Shown in pieces: positions 37,415 through 45,476 of a stretch of DNA of 64,000 nt. The notes under the pieces are model-generated. The model was not told the DNA's origin. It saw only the letters and a list, made by a program, of their open reading frames with translations, and ran no database searches. Position 1 is the first letter of the stretch. Each line of letters opens with the position of its first letter. This DNA comes from Chromatiales bacterium (ex Bugula neritina AB1). Lineage in GTDB: Bacteria > Pseudomonadota > Gammaproteobacteria > Granulosicoccales > Granulosicoccaceae. The position numbers and the translations under genes are program-made. The stretch is taken from contig MDLA01000192.1 of NCBI GenBank assembly GCA_001730015.1, positions 124,001 through 188,000 on the forward strand, read 5' to 3'.

Positions 37415-38457
37415 AGGCCGTCACCGAACAGATCCAGTATTCCGCAAATACGCTCGTGCTCGCCACCGCGCCCTGAGACAACCACCAGCGCTCGAACCTT
37501 ATGCTCTCGCATCAGAATTTCCGCATCCTTGATAAGATCGTCCGCCATAACGCAGACAGGATTAGCGGACATATATTTTTTTACCGGCTCGGAAAGCACC
37601 TGACCTTCAGCAACCATAGCGCGACGCAAATCACCATCAGTGAAGATCCCGACTACCTGATGATTATCCTGAACCACCACGAGCCCTAGCCGCGAAGACG
37701 TCATCGCCATCACCGCTGTAGAAATGCTATCGTCAGGCTGGCAAAGGGGCAGATCATTTGAGCGCATCACATCACGGACCTTAGAGTGCAGGCTCTTACC
37801 CAGCATACCGCCCGGGTGAAAATGTGCAAAATCTGCTGGTTTAAAGTTCTTAGCTTTCATCAGTGTCACGGCCAGCGCATCACCAACCGCCATAGCAACC
37901 AGTGCAGAAGTCGTCGGCGCCAGATTGTGCGGACACACCTCACGCTCGACTGGCAGAACCAGGTTGACATCAGCAGCGTCACCAATCGGAGATTTATCAC
38001 GCCCGACCAGACTGATAATCTTATTGCCAAAGTACTTGATTGACGGCAATAACTTAACAACCTCTTCGGTACCGCCGGAATTGGAGATCAGCAACAAGAC
38101 ATCCTGCGGCGTGATCATTCCCAGATCTCCGTGTATTGCATCGGCGGGATGTATATAGAACGAAGGGGTACCGGTAGACGCAAGTGTTGCGGCAATTTTT
38201 TGACCAACAATGCCAGACTTACCCATGCCAATCACGATCACGCGACCATTACAGGAAAATATCAACCTTATCGCATCATCAAACTCCTGCCCCAATCCAC
38301 CGGCAATAGCAGCCAGTGCAACTGACTGGGCCAGAATTGATTCACGCGCAATGTCGACTGACGACAACGAGTTATCCTGTATATGATTACTATCAATTAG
38401 AGATGAGACCAGCTCGGTCAATTTATTCACCGTACCCTGCAGATTGGAATTCAGCAC
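37411..38457 (-). CDS. kpsF: D-arabinose-5-phosphate isomerase (KpsF/KdsD)
   Basis: The 348-residue protein has a SIS domain (residues 50-190: VIVIGMGKSGIVGQKIAATLAS, SNSGGTEEVVKLLP, SALVAMAVGDALAV) followed by two CBS domains (about 225-345). It makes arabinose-5-phosphate for Kdo synthesis. As the first gene of the capsule locus it is the dedicated KpsF-type copy feeding the Kdo linker built by KpsC and KpsS. Confidence 0.94.
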   Translation of the reverse strand: MLNSNLQGTVNKLTELVSSLIDSNHIQDNSLSSVDIARESILAQSVALAAIAGGLGQEFDDAIRLIFSCNGRVIVIGMGKSGIVGQKIAATLASTGTPSFYIHPADAIHGDLGMITPQDVLLLISNSGGTEEVVKLLPSIKYFGNKIISLVGRDKSPIGDAADVNLVLPVEREVCPHNLAPTTSALVAMAVGDALAVTLMKAKNFKPADFAHFHPGGMLGKSLHSKVRDVMRSNDLPLCQPDDSISTAVMAMTSSRLGLVVVQDNHQVVGIFTDGDLRRAMVAEGQVLSEPVKKYMSANPVCVMADDLIKDAEILMREHKVRALVVVSGRGGEHERICGILDLFGDGL

Positions 38458-38752
38458 TTTCCTGCATACAGCAGCAAAGGCGGATAGTCAGTCAGCAAGT
38501 ATCACGCCTTCAGTACTGCGACTGCTTCCACAAAACGCGAGGTAACAACCGGCAGAATCGTAAAGCGTAAAATACCAATTCAGAAACATGAGGGCGCAAA
38601 AGCCGGGAATTAATACCCGGACAAGTAGCAGATTGTGTTGAAACCCGGGCGCGGTCGGTTATGTAAGTACCAGCCTAAAGTGCTGACAAGCGATTCTGCG
38701 ACAATCAGACGATAGCGAAATCCCGGTATTGAATTTAAAAAAAACCGACCTT
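38458..38752. other. Intergenic region upstream of kpsF (likely capsule promoter region)
   Basis: This 295-bp region lies between the end of the TPR gene and kpsF, both on the minus strand. A CCGGG (38603-38607)/CCCGG (38616-38620) palindrome with an AT-rich loop may end the mshL-TPR transcript. The capsule promoter should lie in the 38458-38600 part. No confident sigma-70 pair was seen. Confidence 0.4.
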
Positions 38753-40102
38753 TTATCGCCGAGCCTGCAAAGACAGCATCCGCTCTCTAACCTGCTCTTC
38801 ATCAAAGCTGTAGACCGAGCTATCGGTTACAGAAATCGCACGCTCATAATGCTGCACCGCCAGACCATATTCTCCGATATTATCCAGCGCTACCGCCAGA
38901 TTATAGAGATTATCCGCTTCTCCTCCTGCCACCTCGACAGCACGCGAGTACGCCCATCTCGAATCGGCCCAACGTGAATTGCGGCTGTAGTAATTGCCCA
39001 GTGCGGCATACAAAGGCCCGGAGTTGGCAGGGTGGGAGTTAAATATCCGTTGTGCGTGCAATGTCATTTCACTTTCGATTTCATTTGACTGACCCGGCAA
39101 GTTCAACATCGCCGAATACGCTGTAGCATCACGAGGATCGAGCGAGAGCAAATGACGATAGCGACTTCCTGCAAGACTGATATCACCCAGCTGCTGCGCA
39201 CTGGCCGCAACTCCAAGGTTTGCATCTCTGTGATAAGGATCGAACTGCAGCGCCCTGCCATAGAACGATGCGGCCAGCGCAAAATCGGCTTCCTGATACG
39301 CCCGGTAGCCCTGACTTACAAGTCGGGAAATTTCTGATCCTCCCTCTGCCACAACACTAGCGCGCTTAAGCTGATCAGCAGTTGAAACGGCTGTCACTTC
39401 CTCTTTTGACACTGACGTTGTGATTTCTGTAACCGTTACAACCGGCCTTTCAATCTGCCCACCGACCGTTGCGGTTTTCGCCGGCTTCTCTGCAACTACA
39501 GCGCGCAACGTTCTGTTTTCATCGACAAGCTGCTGCAACTGGCTACTCTGGCTCGCAAGCTCAATTCTGAGTGCAGCCAGCTCGTGCTGCACTGCGGTTA
39601 GATCAACAGCTGATTTATCAGCCGGGCTATTTGCAACACGATGAGATGGCTCATCCTGTGCTGGCGCATTTTCTTCATCTGTATTAGAACCCGCAACAAC
39701 GGATTCCGATTTATCCGGGTGGCTTTGTGCAGTTTTTTGCAATTCTCTATCAGCTACCTGGCTTGCAGCGGTTTTTTTAATCTCAGACGGCTCATTTACA
39801 GTGCCAGAGGGTAAGGGAGGAGTCTGGTCAGTTTGATATTGATTATTACGATCCAGATGGGCATTCAAACGAACATCGAGCGCCTCACTCTCGCGCTGCA
39901 GCAACGCATATTCGCGCTCAAAGTAGGCATCGTTCTGGATTAATAGTACATAGACCCCACCGAATAAGCCGAAAGCTGCTACTGCAATAATCACATAGAA
40001 AAGCGTATCCAGATTGCGAACCTGCATCATCAACTCTGACTGATGCGCAGCACCACCATCAGGTTTACGGGCTGTACTGGCTTCGTTGCTCAATGCCGTC
40101 AA
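38753..40102 (-). CDS. Membrane-anchored TPR protein, MshN-like
   Basis: The product has 449 residues. One TM segment (about 34-54, TLFYVIIAVAAFGLFGGVYVL) is followed by a coiled coil (about 60-90), an Ala/Ser/Asp-rich linker, a second coiled coil (about 168-198) and TPR-type helical repeats from about 265 to 440 (AYQEADFALAASFYGRALQFDPYHRDANLG; YNLAVALDNIGEYGLAVQHYERA). The layout matches MshN of MSHA-pilus operons, where it follows the secretin. It overlaps the secretin gene by 4 bp. It probably helps assemble or stabilise the secretin in the periplasm. Confidence 0.75.
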   Translation of the reverse strand: MTALSNEASTARKPDGGAAHQSELMMQVRNLDTLFYVIIAVAAFGLFGGVYVLLIQNDAYFEREYALLQRESEALDVRLNAHLDRNNQYQTDQTPPLPSGTVNEPSEIKKTAASQVADRELQKTAQSHPDKSESVVAGSNTDEENAPAQDEPSHRVANSPADKSAVDLTAVQHELAALRIELASQSSQLQQLVDENRTLRAVVAEKPAKTATVGGQIERPVVTVTEITTSVSKEEVTAVSTADQLKRASVVAEGGSEISRLVSQGYRAYQEADFALAASFYGRALQFDPYHRDANLGVAASAQQLGDISLAGSRYRHLLSLDPRDATAYSAMLNLPGQSNEIESEMTLHAQRIFNSHPANSGPLYAALGNYYSRNSRWADSRWAYSRAVEVAGGEADNLYNLAVALDNIGEYGLAVQHYERAISVTDSSVYSFDEEQVRERMLSLQARR

Positions 40103-41835
40103 CGCAATAATCCGCTACCCGTAGAAGAAGGTAGTCCGGATGCGGTGTTTGCTTCCATCAGCAAACGGTTATCCTCGACCGGTATAAAACGGTTTAGGCG
40201 TCGGTAATTTTGTCTTGAGGCAGACTCGCGCAGTACGGTCGGCCGCAAAAAGACCAGTAGTTCTGTTTTTTCTAAATTTTTCACGTCTTGCGCAAACAAT
40301 TTGCCGAGTAACGGGATGCGATTAAGCCCGGGAAGGCCGGTATTTCTATTATCCACCTTATTTTGCATCAGACCGCCAATGATTGCGACCTCTCCACTTT
40401 TCACCCTGATTACAGATTCCATCTCCCGCACCTGAATTTCTGGTATCAGGTTTCGTACCTGCGCTTGTCCAGCCAGTGCCGGACTGGGGTCTTCAGCAAA
40501 TTTCAGTATCCGCGAAATTGTTGGACGGACATTAAGAATTACATCGTCCGAGTAATTAATAAACGGCGTCACATTCATCACCAGCCCGACCGGCAGCGAA
40601 TGCACAGTGCTATCCACAATAGTTCGTTGATCACCATTTTCCCGCTCCAAACGATCCACCTCAAAAGTAAAGTAGACACGGTTATCAACGACCTTCAAAA
40701 TCGCTGGCTGGTTATTTAGCGCAATAATTTTTGGACTGGACAGAACTTTGACATCACCAAACTGCTGCAGCAGCTTAAGGGTGCCGGACACATCGCCAAT
40801 ACCCGACGCCGGGTCACGATAACTGACAACTCCTGTTGTCGGTGTTGACACCTCAGACGCACTGGGAGAGCCGGTGAGCAATTGCGCGAAGCCTATCGAT
40901 GCAGAACCTGCACTTTCCAGAATACGCCAGTCAACACCGGCTTCAAAATTCTCACTTAGCGTTACTTCCACTACCGTCGCTTCAATAAATACCTGCCGCT
41001 GAGCGCTGGCCACCGTGCGGTCTATCAATGCACCGATATCCCGATGCTGGCTGGACGTGGCGCGCACCGTAATAAGGCCGGTTTCACGATTAACAAATAT
41101 ATTGCTGTTATCCGCGCGCTCAGCTGCTTCGCCAAAATTGTATTTTTCCCCCAATATGCCCGCAACGTTCGCTATAAGAGAGCGCCAGAAGTGATTTTCA
41201 GATTTGTTTTCAATAGTCATTTGCGAACCATTTGAACCTTCCGCACTATTGCCATCGACACCACTACTCAACGAGCCAATCTGCGTCGCCAGATCAACCC
41301 GGCTACGGGTACTACGCGATATATTCAGGTAATCAACCCGGTAGCTTTGCAATGCTGGCACATCCGCCTGCACCCGAATTGTCCTGCCAGTAACTTCATA
41401 GCGCATCGGAACCTGGCGCGCCATCTTCTGCAAAATTGCCCGTAGCGGCTGGTTAACTGCATTCAGTGTTACCAGCCCCTTTATTTCTCCAACGAGATCT
41501 AGATCAGATTTCGAATCCTGCGCCAGTGCAAACAATATTTCATCAGCAGCAACCTTGCTGACCACAACGCTATAGCGCTCTAAAGGCGGGGTATCAGCAG
41601 GAGCGGGCAGCATGGGCAGTGCCGCGGTGGCCAGCGGTATGACCGCCGGAGGTACGGTACTCAAAAGCTCTTGAGTAACAGCAGCAGTCGTTTTCGGGGA
41701 CTTTTGACCTACCCCTGCTTCAGGGCCTACGGTCTGACACGCAATAAGAGCGGGCAACAGAAAACATAAACCACAACGTACAACAAACGGGAATCTATTA
41801 GTTCCCGGTATTTCTACATCAACACTACAGCACAT
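40099..41835 (-). CDS. mshL: MSHA/type II-family secretin (MshL-like lipoprotein)
   Basis: The product has 578 residues from ATG 41835, chosen because AGGA lies 9 nt upstream; ATG 41865 has no ribosome site. A lipoprotein signal ends LLPALIAC. A secretin/TonB short N-terminal domain comes next (VNQPLRAILQKMARQVPMRYEVT, about 130-155), then an N1-type domain with NIFVNRETGLITVRATSSQHRDI. The secretin core ends with IGGLMQNKVD and GLPGLNRIPLLGKLF...LLVFLRPTV. It would form an outer-membrane gate for pilin or protein. Only the TPR partner follows: the ATPase, platform and pilin genes of a full msh operon are missing here. Confidence 0.85.
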   Translation of the reverse strand: MCCSVDVEIPGTNRFPFVVRCGLCFLLPALIACQTVGPEAGVGQKSPKTTAAVTQELLSTVPPAVIPLATAALPMLPAPADTPPLERYSVVVSKVAADEILFALAQDSKSDLDLVGEIKGLVTLNAVNQPLRAILQKMARQVPMRYEVTGRTIRVQADVPALQSYRVDYLNISRSTRSRVDLATQIGSLSSGVDGNSAEGSNGSQMTIENKSENHFWRSLIANVAGILGEKYNFGEAAERADNSNIFVNRETGLITVRATSSQHRDIGALIDRTVASAQRQVFIEATVVEVTLSENFEAGVDWRILESAGSASIGFAQLLTGSPSASEVSTPTTGVVSYRDPASGIGDVSGTLKLLQQFGDVKVLSSPKIIALNNQPAILKVVDNRVYFTFEVDRLERENGDQRTIVDSTVHSLPVGLVMNVTPFINYSDDVILNVRPTISRILKFAEDPSPALAGQAQVRNLIPEIQVREMESVIRVKSGEVAIIGGLMQNKVDNRNTGLPGLNRIPLLGKLFAQDVKNLEKTELLVFLRPTVLRESASRQNYRRLNRFIPVEDNRLLMEANTASGLPSSTGSGLLR

Positions 41836-42086
41836 AGAGTCACATCCTGGTTCTACTACCGCCATACAACGGTAGAACCCGTTACTTCAGAGAAATTAGC
41901 GCTAACGCGCAGCGCCTGCTCAGAGCAAGTACCATTCCGATGCTGAAATATTGTGCGTCAGCAAGCCGTCATCTGACGCAGCAGTTAAAAAATAAACTCA
42001 AAGCCTGTACAAAAAAAGCAACAATCACTCGATTAACGCACAATCTGTCGTCGAAACCTATACAACATGCAGGATTGTCGATCTCA

Positions 42087-42545
42087 ATGTTTAATATTGT
42101 TCTCTTTGAGCCAGAGATACCACCCAACACCGGAAACATTATGCGGCTGTGCGCCAACACCGGCTGTTCATTACATTTGATTGAACCAATAGGATTCGAG
42201 CTGGACGAAAAACGTGTCAAACGGGCTGGTCTGGATTATCGCGATCTATCCGTCACCAAACGCTGGAGCAGCCTTGATGATTACCTCAGTGAGCAGTTGC
42301 CCGCAAGCATCTACGCATTTACCACCAAAGGCAGTTGCATTTATACCGACACATCTTTCAAACCAGGCGATACATTATTATTCGGGCCGGAAACTCGTGG
42401 CCTACCCGCGTCGATTCTCGACTCACTGCTGCCCGCGCAAAAGTTGCGTTTACCAATGATGCAGGGCAGCCGAAGTCTGAATTTGTCGAACACGGTGGCA
42501 ATTGCAGTCTATGAGGGATGGCGGCAAAATCAATTTACCGTATAA
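42087..42545 (+). CDS. trmL: tRNA (cytidine/uridine-2'-O-)-methyltransferase TrmL
   Basis: The product has 152 residues from ATG 42087 (MFNIVLFEPEIPPNTGNIMR), aligning directly with E. coli TrmL/YibK (157). The reading frame extends 49 codons further upstream, but that part has no similarity. The trefoil-knot SAM site is visible as LLFGPETRGLP and LPMMQGSRSLNLSNTVAI. It methylates the wobble 2'-OH (C34/U34) of tRNA-Leu isoacceptors. It is convergent with gpsA; in E. coli trmL is also in the gpsA-secB cluster. Confidence 0.93.
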   Translation: MFNIVLFEPEIPPNTGNIMRLCANTGCSLHLIEPIGFELDEKRVKRAGLDYRDLSVTKRWSSLDDYLSEQLPASIYAFTTKGSCIYTDTSFKPGDTLLFGPETRGLPASILDSLLPAQKLRLPMMQGSRSLNLSNTVAIAVYEGWRQNQFTV

Positions 42546-42575
42546 AGCCAGCGCGCGGCACAGCCGCAGCAGGTT

Positions 42576-43580
42576 CTACCCGGCCTCTTGCCTACGCTCA
42601 CGGCTCAGCAAAGCCTCGACCGCAGCAGTGGCAGATTTGCTGCCCTCAACCACTTCATAGACTTGCTGCACTATCGGCATATCAACATCGTGTTGTTGCG
42701 CCAGACGCACTGCAACCCGGGTCGCTGCAATGCCTTCGACTGCCTGGCCAATCTGCTTACAGGCTGCATCAACAGACAAACCCTCAGCCAGTGCCAGCCC
42801 AAAGCGACGATTACGGGATTGATTATCAGTACAGGTTAGTACCAGATCTCCCATCCCCGACAGACCCATTAGAGTTTCCTGTCGAGCACCAAGCTTCATA
42901 CCCAGGCGAGACAACTCAGCCAGACCCCGTGTAATTAATGCCACCCTGGCATTCGCACCAAAATGTAAACCATCGGAAATGCCGGCAGCAATTGCGTAGA
43001 CGTTTTTTAATGCCCCACCGAGCTGGACTCCGTTAAGGTCATTCGTGGTGTAGGCACGAAAGCGATCCGTATGCAGCCACTCACTTACAGCAAGGCTGTA
43101 GTCCGGTTTGCCAGATGCCACTGCAATCGCCGTCGGCAAACGCGACGCTAGCTCAGTGGCAAAAGTAGGGCCGGACAGCACCGCGGTATTTGCCTCTTCA
43201 CCGAGTTTTGCGGCAAGTACGGTACTCAGGAATTGTCCCTTCTCGCGATCCAGGCCCTTACAGGCCCACATGACACCACACTGCCTGCCACGGATTGTTA
43301 TTAGCTGATCAATCACATCGCCAAAGCTGCCACTGGGTACGGCAACGAGCACATCACTAACGCCCGCTAGTGCGCTTGTCAGATCTGTTGTACAGTCAAG
43401 CCCCGCTGCCAGAGTTATACCCGGCAGATACCGGGTATTCTCGCGTTGATTGACAATCACCGAAGCCGTTTCACTACTACGGCTCCACAACACTACACGA
43501 TGACCGCAACTGGCAAGATGACTGGCGAGTGCGGTACCCCAGCTGCCCGCCCCTAACACAGCAATTTCTTTCACAAACAA
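42576..43580 (-). CDS. gpsA: sn-Glycerol-3-phosphate dehydrogenase [NAD(P)+]
   Basis: The 334-residue enzyme makes glycerol-3-phosphate for phospholipid synthesis. It has the Rossmann motif AVLGAGSWGTALASHLA (residues 8-24), SGPTFATEL, and the catalytic Lys segment GALKNVYAIAAGISDGL, followed by NARVALITRGLAELSRLG. It starts 36 bp after the secB stop. Confidence 0.97.
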   Translation of the reverse strand: MFVKEIAVLGAGSWGTALASHLASCGHRVVLWSRSSETASVIVNQRENTRYLPGITLAAGLDCTTDLTSALAGVSDVLVAVPSGSFGDVIDQLITIRGRQCGVMWACKGLDREKGQFLSTVLAAKLGEEANTAVLSGPTFATELASRLPTAIAVASGKPDYSLAVSEWLHTDRFRAYTTNDLNGVQLGGALKNVYAIAAGISDGLHFGANARVALITRGLAELSRLGMKLGARQETLMGLSGMGDLVLTCTDNQSRNRRFGLALAEGLSVDAACKQIGQAVEGIAATRVAVRLAQQHDVDMPIVQQVYEVVEGSKSATAAVEALLSRERRQEAG

Positions 43581-43616
43581 ACCGTCGTTAAAGCAAAGTA
43601 CTGCCTGAAAAACATA

Positions 43617-44117
43617 CTAATGCTGTGTTTCAGAGGCAGGTGCTGCTTGCGGCTTCTTTGATTCCATGTGTTGCGCGTACAATGCATCAAAGTTAATCGG
43701 ATCAAGCAGCAATTGCGGGAAGCCGCCCTTCACCGCCAGATCAGAGATTACCTCCCGTGCAAACGGAAAAAGTACACTCGGCGTGTAACTTCCCAGCAGA
43801 TGGCCCATCTCGCCCTCTGCAAATCCGGATATGGTAAACAGGCCAGCCTGCTTGACTTCAGTCAGATACGCAGACTTTCCAGCCAGATCCACTGTCACGG
43901 TAATCATCAATGTACATTCGTAGATATCATCTTTGATGTTCCGGCTTTCCGTGTTCAGCTGCACCTTCACTTCCGGCGCCCATTGTGCCTGCTCGGTAAA
44001 AATCTCGGTTGATCTCGGCGTCTCGAAAGAAACATCTTTGATATAAACCTTCTGAATCCGGTAAACCTGGGTTTTACCGGTTTCTCCGCCTGCCGCCGCT
44101 TCTGTTTCTTCAGCCAT
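43617..44117 (-). CDS. secB: Protein-export chaperone SecB
   Basis: The 166-residue tetrameric chaperone holds secretory precursors unfolded and hands them to SecA. Its core QVYRIQKVYIKDVSFETP, GLFTISG and YTPSVLFPFAREVISDLAVKGGFP is fully conserved, with acidic and polar extensions at both ends (EETEAAAGGETG; PQAAPASETQH). It lies between grxC and gpsA as in E. coli. Confidence 0.98.
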   Translation of the reverse strand: MAEETEAAAGGETGKTQVYRIQKVYIKDVSFETPRSTEIFTEQAQWAPEVKVQLNTESRNIKDDIYECTLMITVTVDLAGKSAYLTEVKQAGLFTISGFAEGEMGHLLGSYTPSVLFPFAREVISDLAVKGGFPQLLLDPINFDALYAQHMESKKPQAAPASETQH

Positions 44118-44276
44118 TAATAATTAAGTCCCGTGAATATAGAGTTCGTTAGTATTCTAGTGAATTGATTCGACACATGCAGAATTTGCACAGCTCAAAC
44201 CAGATTTCACAACCGTTCATAGAATGGCTGTGCCACGCTTTAGCGGAATAGATCACGCCTGGAGTAAGTACAGCAG

Positions 44277-44540
44277 CTAACCCGACAATACCTGATCTAG
44301 CTGACCCGTTGCTTCCAGTTCCGACAAATCATCAAAACCACCAATATGGTGATCACCAACAAAGATCTGCGGTACGGTGCGTCTACCGCTACGCTGTTTC
44401 ATGATGTCGAGCTGCTCATGATCCTGATCAACCCGAATGGTCTCGTATACAACATTTTTTTTGTCAAGCAAACGCATGGCCGCTTTGCAGAACCCACAAA
44501 GTCCAGTCGCATAGATCAGTACATTACTATTTTCAGACAT
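44277..44540 (-). CDS. grxC: Glutaredoxin 3-type protein with a CGFC active site
   Basis: The product has 87 residues from ATG 44540 (MSENSNVLIYATGLCGFCKA), with GAGG a few bases upstream; a 14-residue in-frame extension lacks support. The thioredoxin fold is complete with TVPQIF (cis-Pro) and GGFDDLSEL for glutathione binding. The active site is CGFC, where grxC usually has CPYC, so the redox potential may differ. Position between the rhodanese gene and secB matches E. coli yibN-grxC-secB. Confidence 0.94.
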   Translation of the reverse strand: MSENSNVLIYATGLCGFCKAAMRLLDKKNVVYETIRVDQDHEQLDIMKQRSGRRTVPQIFVGDHHIGGFDDLSELEATGQLDQVLSG

Positions 44541-44618
44541 TCTACCCTCGAACCGTGCCGCCCCGGGGCTACGGACATTCATTGATATCAGATTTAAGCC
44601 AGGTGGCTGTCCAGGAGC

Positions 44619-44767
44619 CTGTCCGGGAATCAGGATCTACTGCGGACGCGATCTTTTGGTCAGCTATTCCGATCAATTTCGTTAAAGAAGAACAACTATT
44701 CGCCTCTAATGATCAAATTATCTGGCCAAAAGACCGCATCCGCAGTAGATCATTCATTCTCGGACAG
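44619..44767. repeat. 149-bp imperfect long palindrome with five GATC sites
   Basis: The left arm runs from about 44619 to 44680 and the right arm from about 44703 to 44767. The outer parts pair as CTGTCCGGGAAT / ATTCTCGGACAG. The middle pairs GATCTACTGCGGACGCG (44634-44650) with CGCATCCGCAGTAGATC (44735-44751), and CTTTTGGTCA (44653-44662) with TGGCCAAAAG (44723-44732). The inner parts pair around GATCAA 44671 and 44711. GATC occurs at 44634, 44650, 44671, 44711 and 44748. The element fills the spacer between the rhodanese stop (44772) and grxC. As RNA it would be a very long hairpin; as DNA it could extrude a cruciform. Confidence 0.75.
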
Positions 44768-44771
44768 CAAC

Positions 44772-45200
44772 CTAGCCTTTAGTAGATATGGGCATCGTTG
44801 CTTTTTCCCAACCACCGAGACCGCCGGCCAGTGTATATACAGATTCAAAATTTGCTTTACGCAATTTACCCGCCGCACGGGAAGCTCGCGGGCCATTGGA
44901 ACAATATAAAATGATGGGCTTTTTCTGAAACTTTTCCAGCTCGGTCATGCGCTTGTCGAAATTGCTCATCGGTATATGTCGAGCCCCGAGAATATGGCCT
45001 TTTTTGTATTCGGAATCATCACGCACATCAACAAAAATCGCATCTTCGTCATTTTGCAGGCGAGTTGCCTCTGTCGGGCTGAGTTGCTTAACGCCGGAAA
45101 ATAGACGCTGATATTCAAAGAAAGCTATCATGCCGATCACCGCAGCTAATGCGAAAAACAAAATAGGATGATTGCCCACAAATTCCGGTATACGATTCAT
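44772..45200 (-). CDS. Membrane-anchored rhodanese (YibN-like)
   Basis: The product has 142 residues from ATG 45200. One TM (residues 11-29, HPILFFALAAVIGMIAFFEY) is followed by a single rhodanese domain: AIFVDVRDDSEYKKGHILGA and the active-site loop ILYCSNGPRASRAA with the sulfur-carrying Cys, then YTLAGGLGGWEKA. Membrane topology puts the domain in the cytosol. The gene order with grxC-secB-gpsA is that of E. coli yibN. A further 26 in-frame codons upstream are unlikely to be translated. Confidence 0.92.
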   Translation of the reverse strand: MNRIPEFVGNHPILFFALAAVIGMIAFFEYQRLFSGVKQLSPTEATRLQNDEDAIFVDVRDDSEYKKGHILGARHIPMSNFDKRMTELEKFQKKPIILYCSNGPRASRAAGKLRKANFESVYTLAGGLGGWEKATMPISTKG

Positions 45201-45476
45201 AATACGGTCAGTTAGTTGGGTTGTAATATACGGTGTGGTTGCGACATCGCGAGCGCTTGTCCACGCGCGATAATACACGTACAGCCTTTTTTTTGCGCAT
45301 GTATTTTATCTGAACCGCCAGTCATCAGGCCGGCATAAGTACGTGAGCCGCTGTGTTCAGGCAAGAACCAATCCGCAGGAATTTCATGCCGATCTCAAAA
45401 TTTCAGTGACCAGCCAAACCTCAATGACCAGTCACACCGTGATAACCGATTCAATCAGCGCAGGAATCAACGGCCC

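Noticed and set aside
36845-37603. 252-codon plus-strand frame opposite kpsM, the lipoprotein and kpsF
   Set aside because: It is antisense to three well-supported genes with conserved motifs and shows no family pattern itself.
40099-41865. Secretin start at ATG 41865
   Set aside because: No ribosome site there; ATG 41835 has AGGA at proper distance and still leaves a full lipoprotein signal.
41940-42086. N-terminal extension of TrmL
   Set aside because: The first 49 codons have no similarity to TrmL, whose family begins at the ATG at 42087.
44619-44767. Replication origin
   Set aside because: GATC density and palindromy are suggestive, but there are no DnaA boxes, no AT-rich unwinding repeats and no origin-linked genes.
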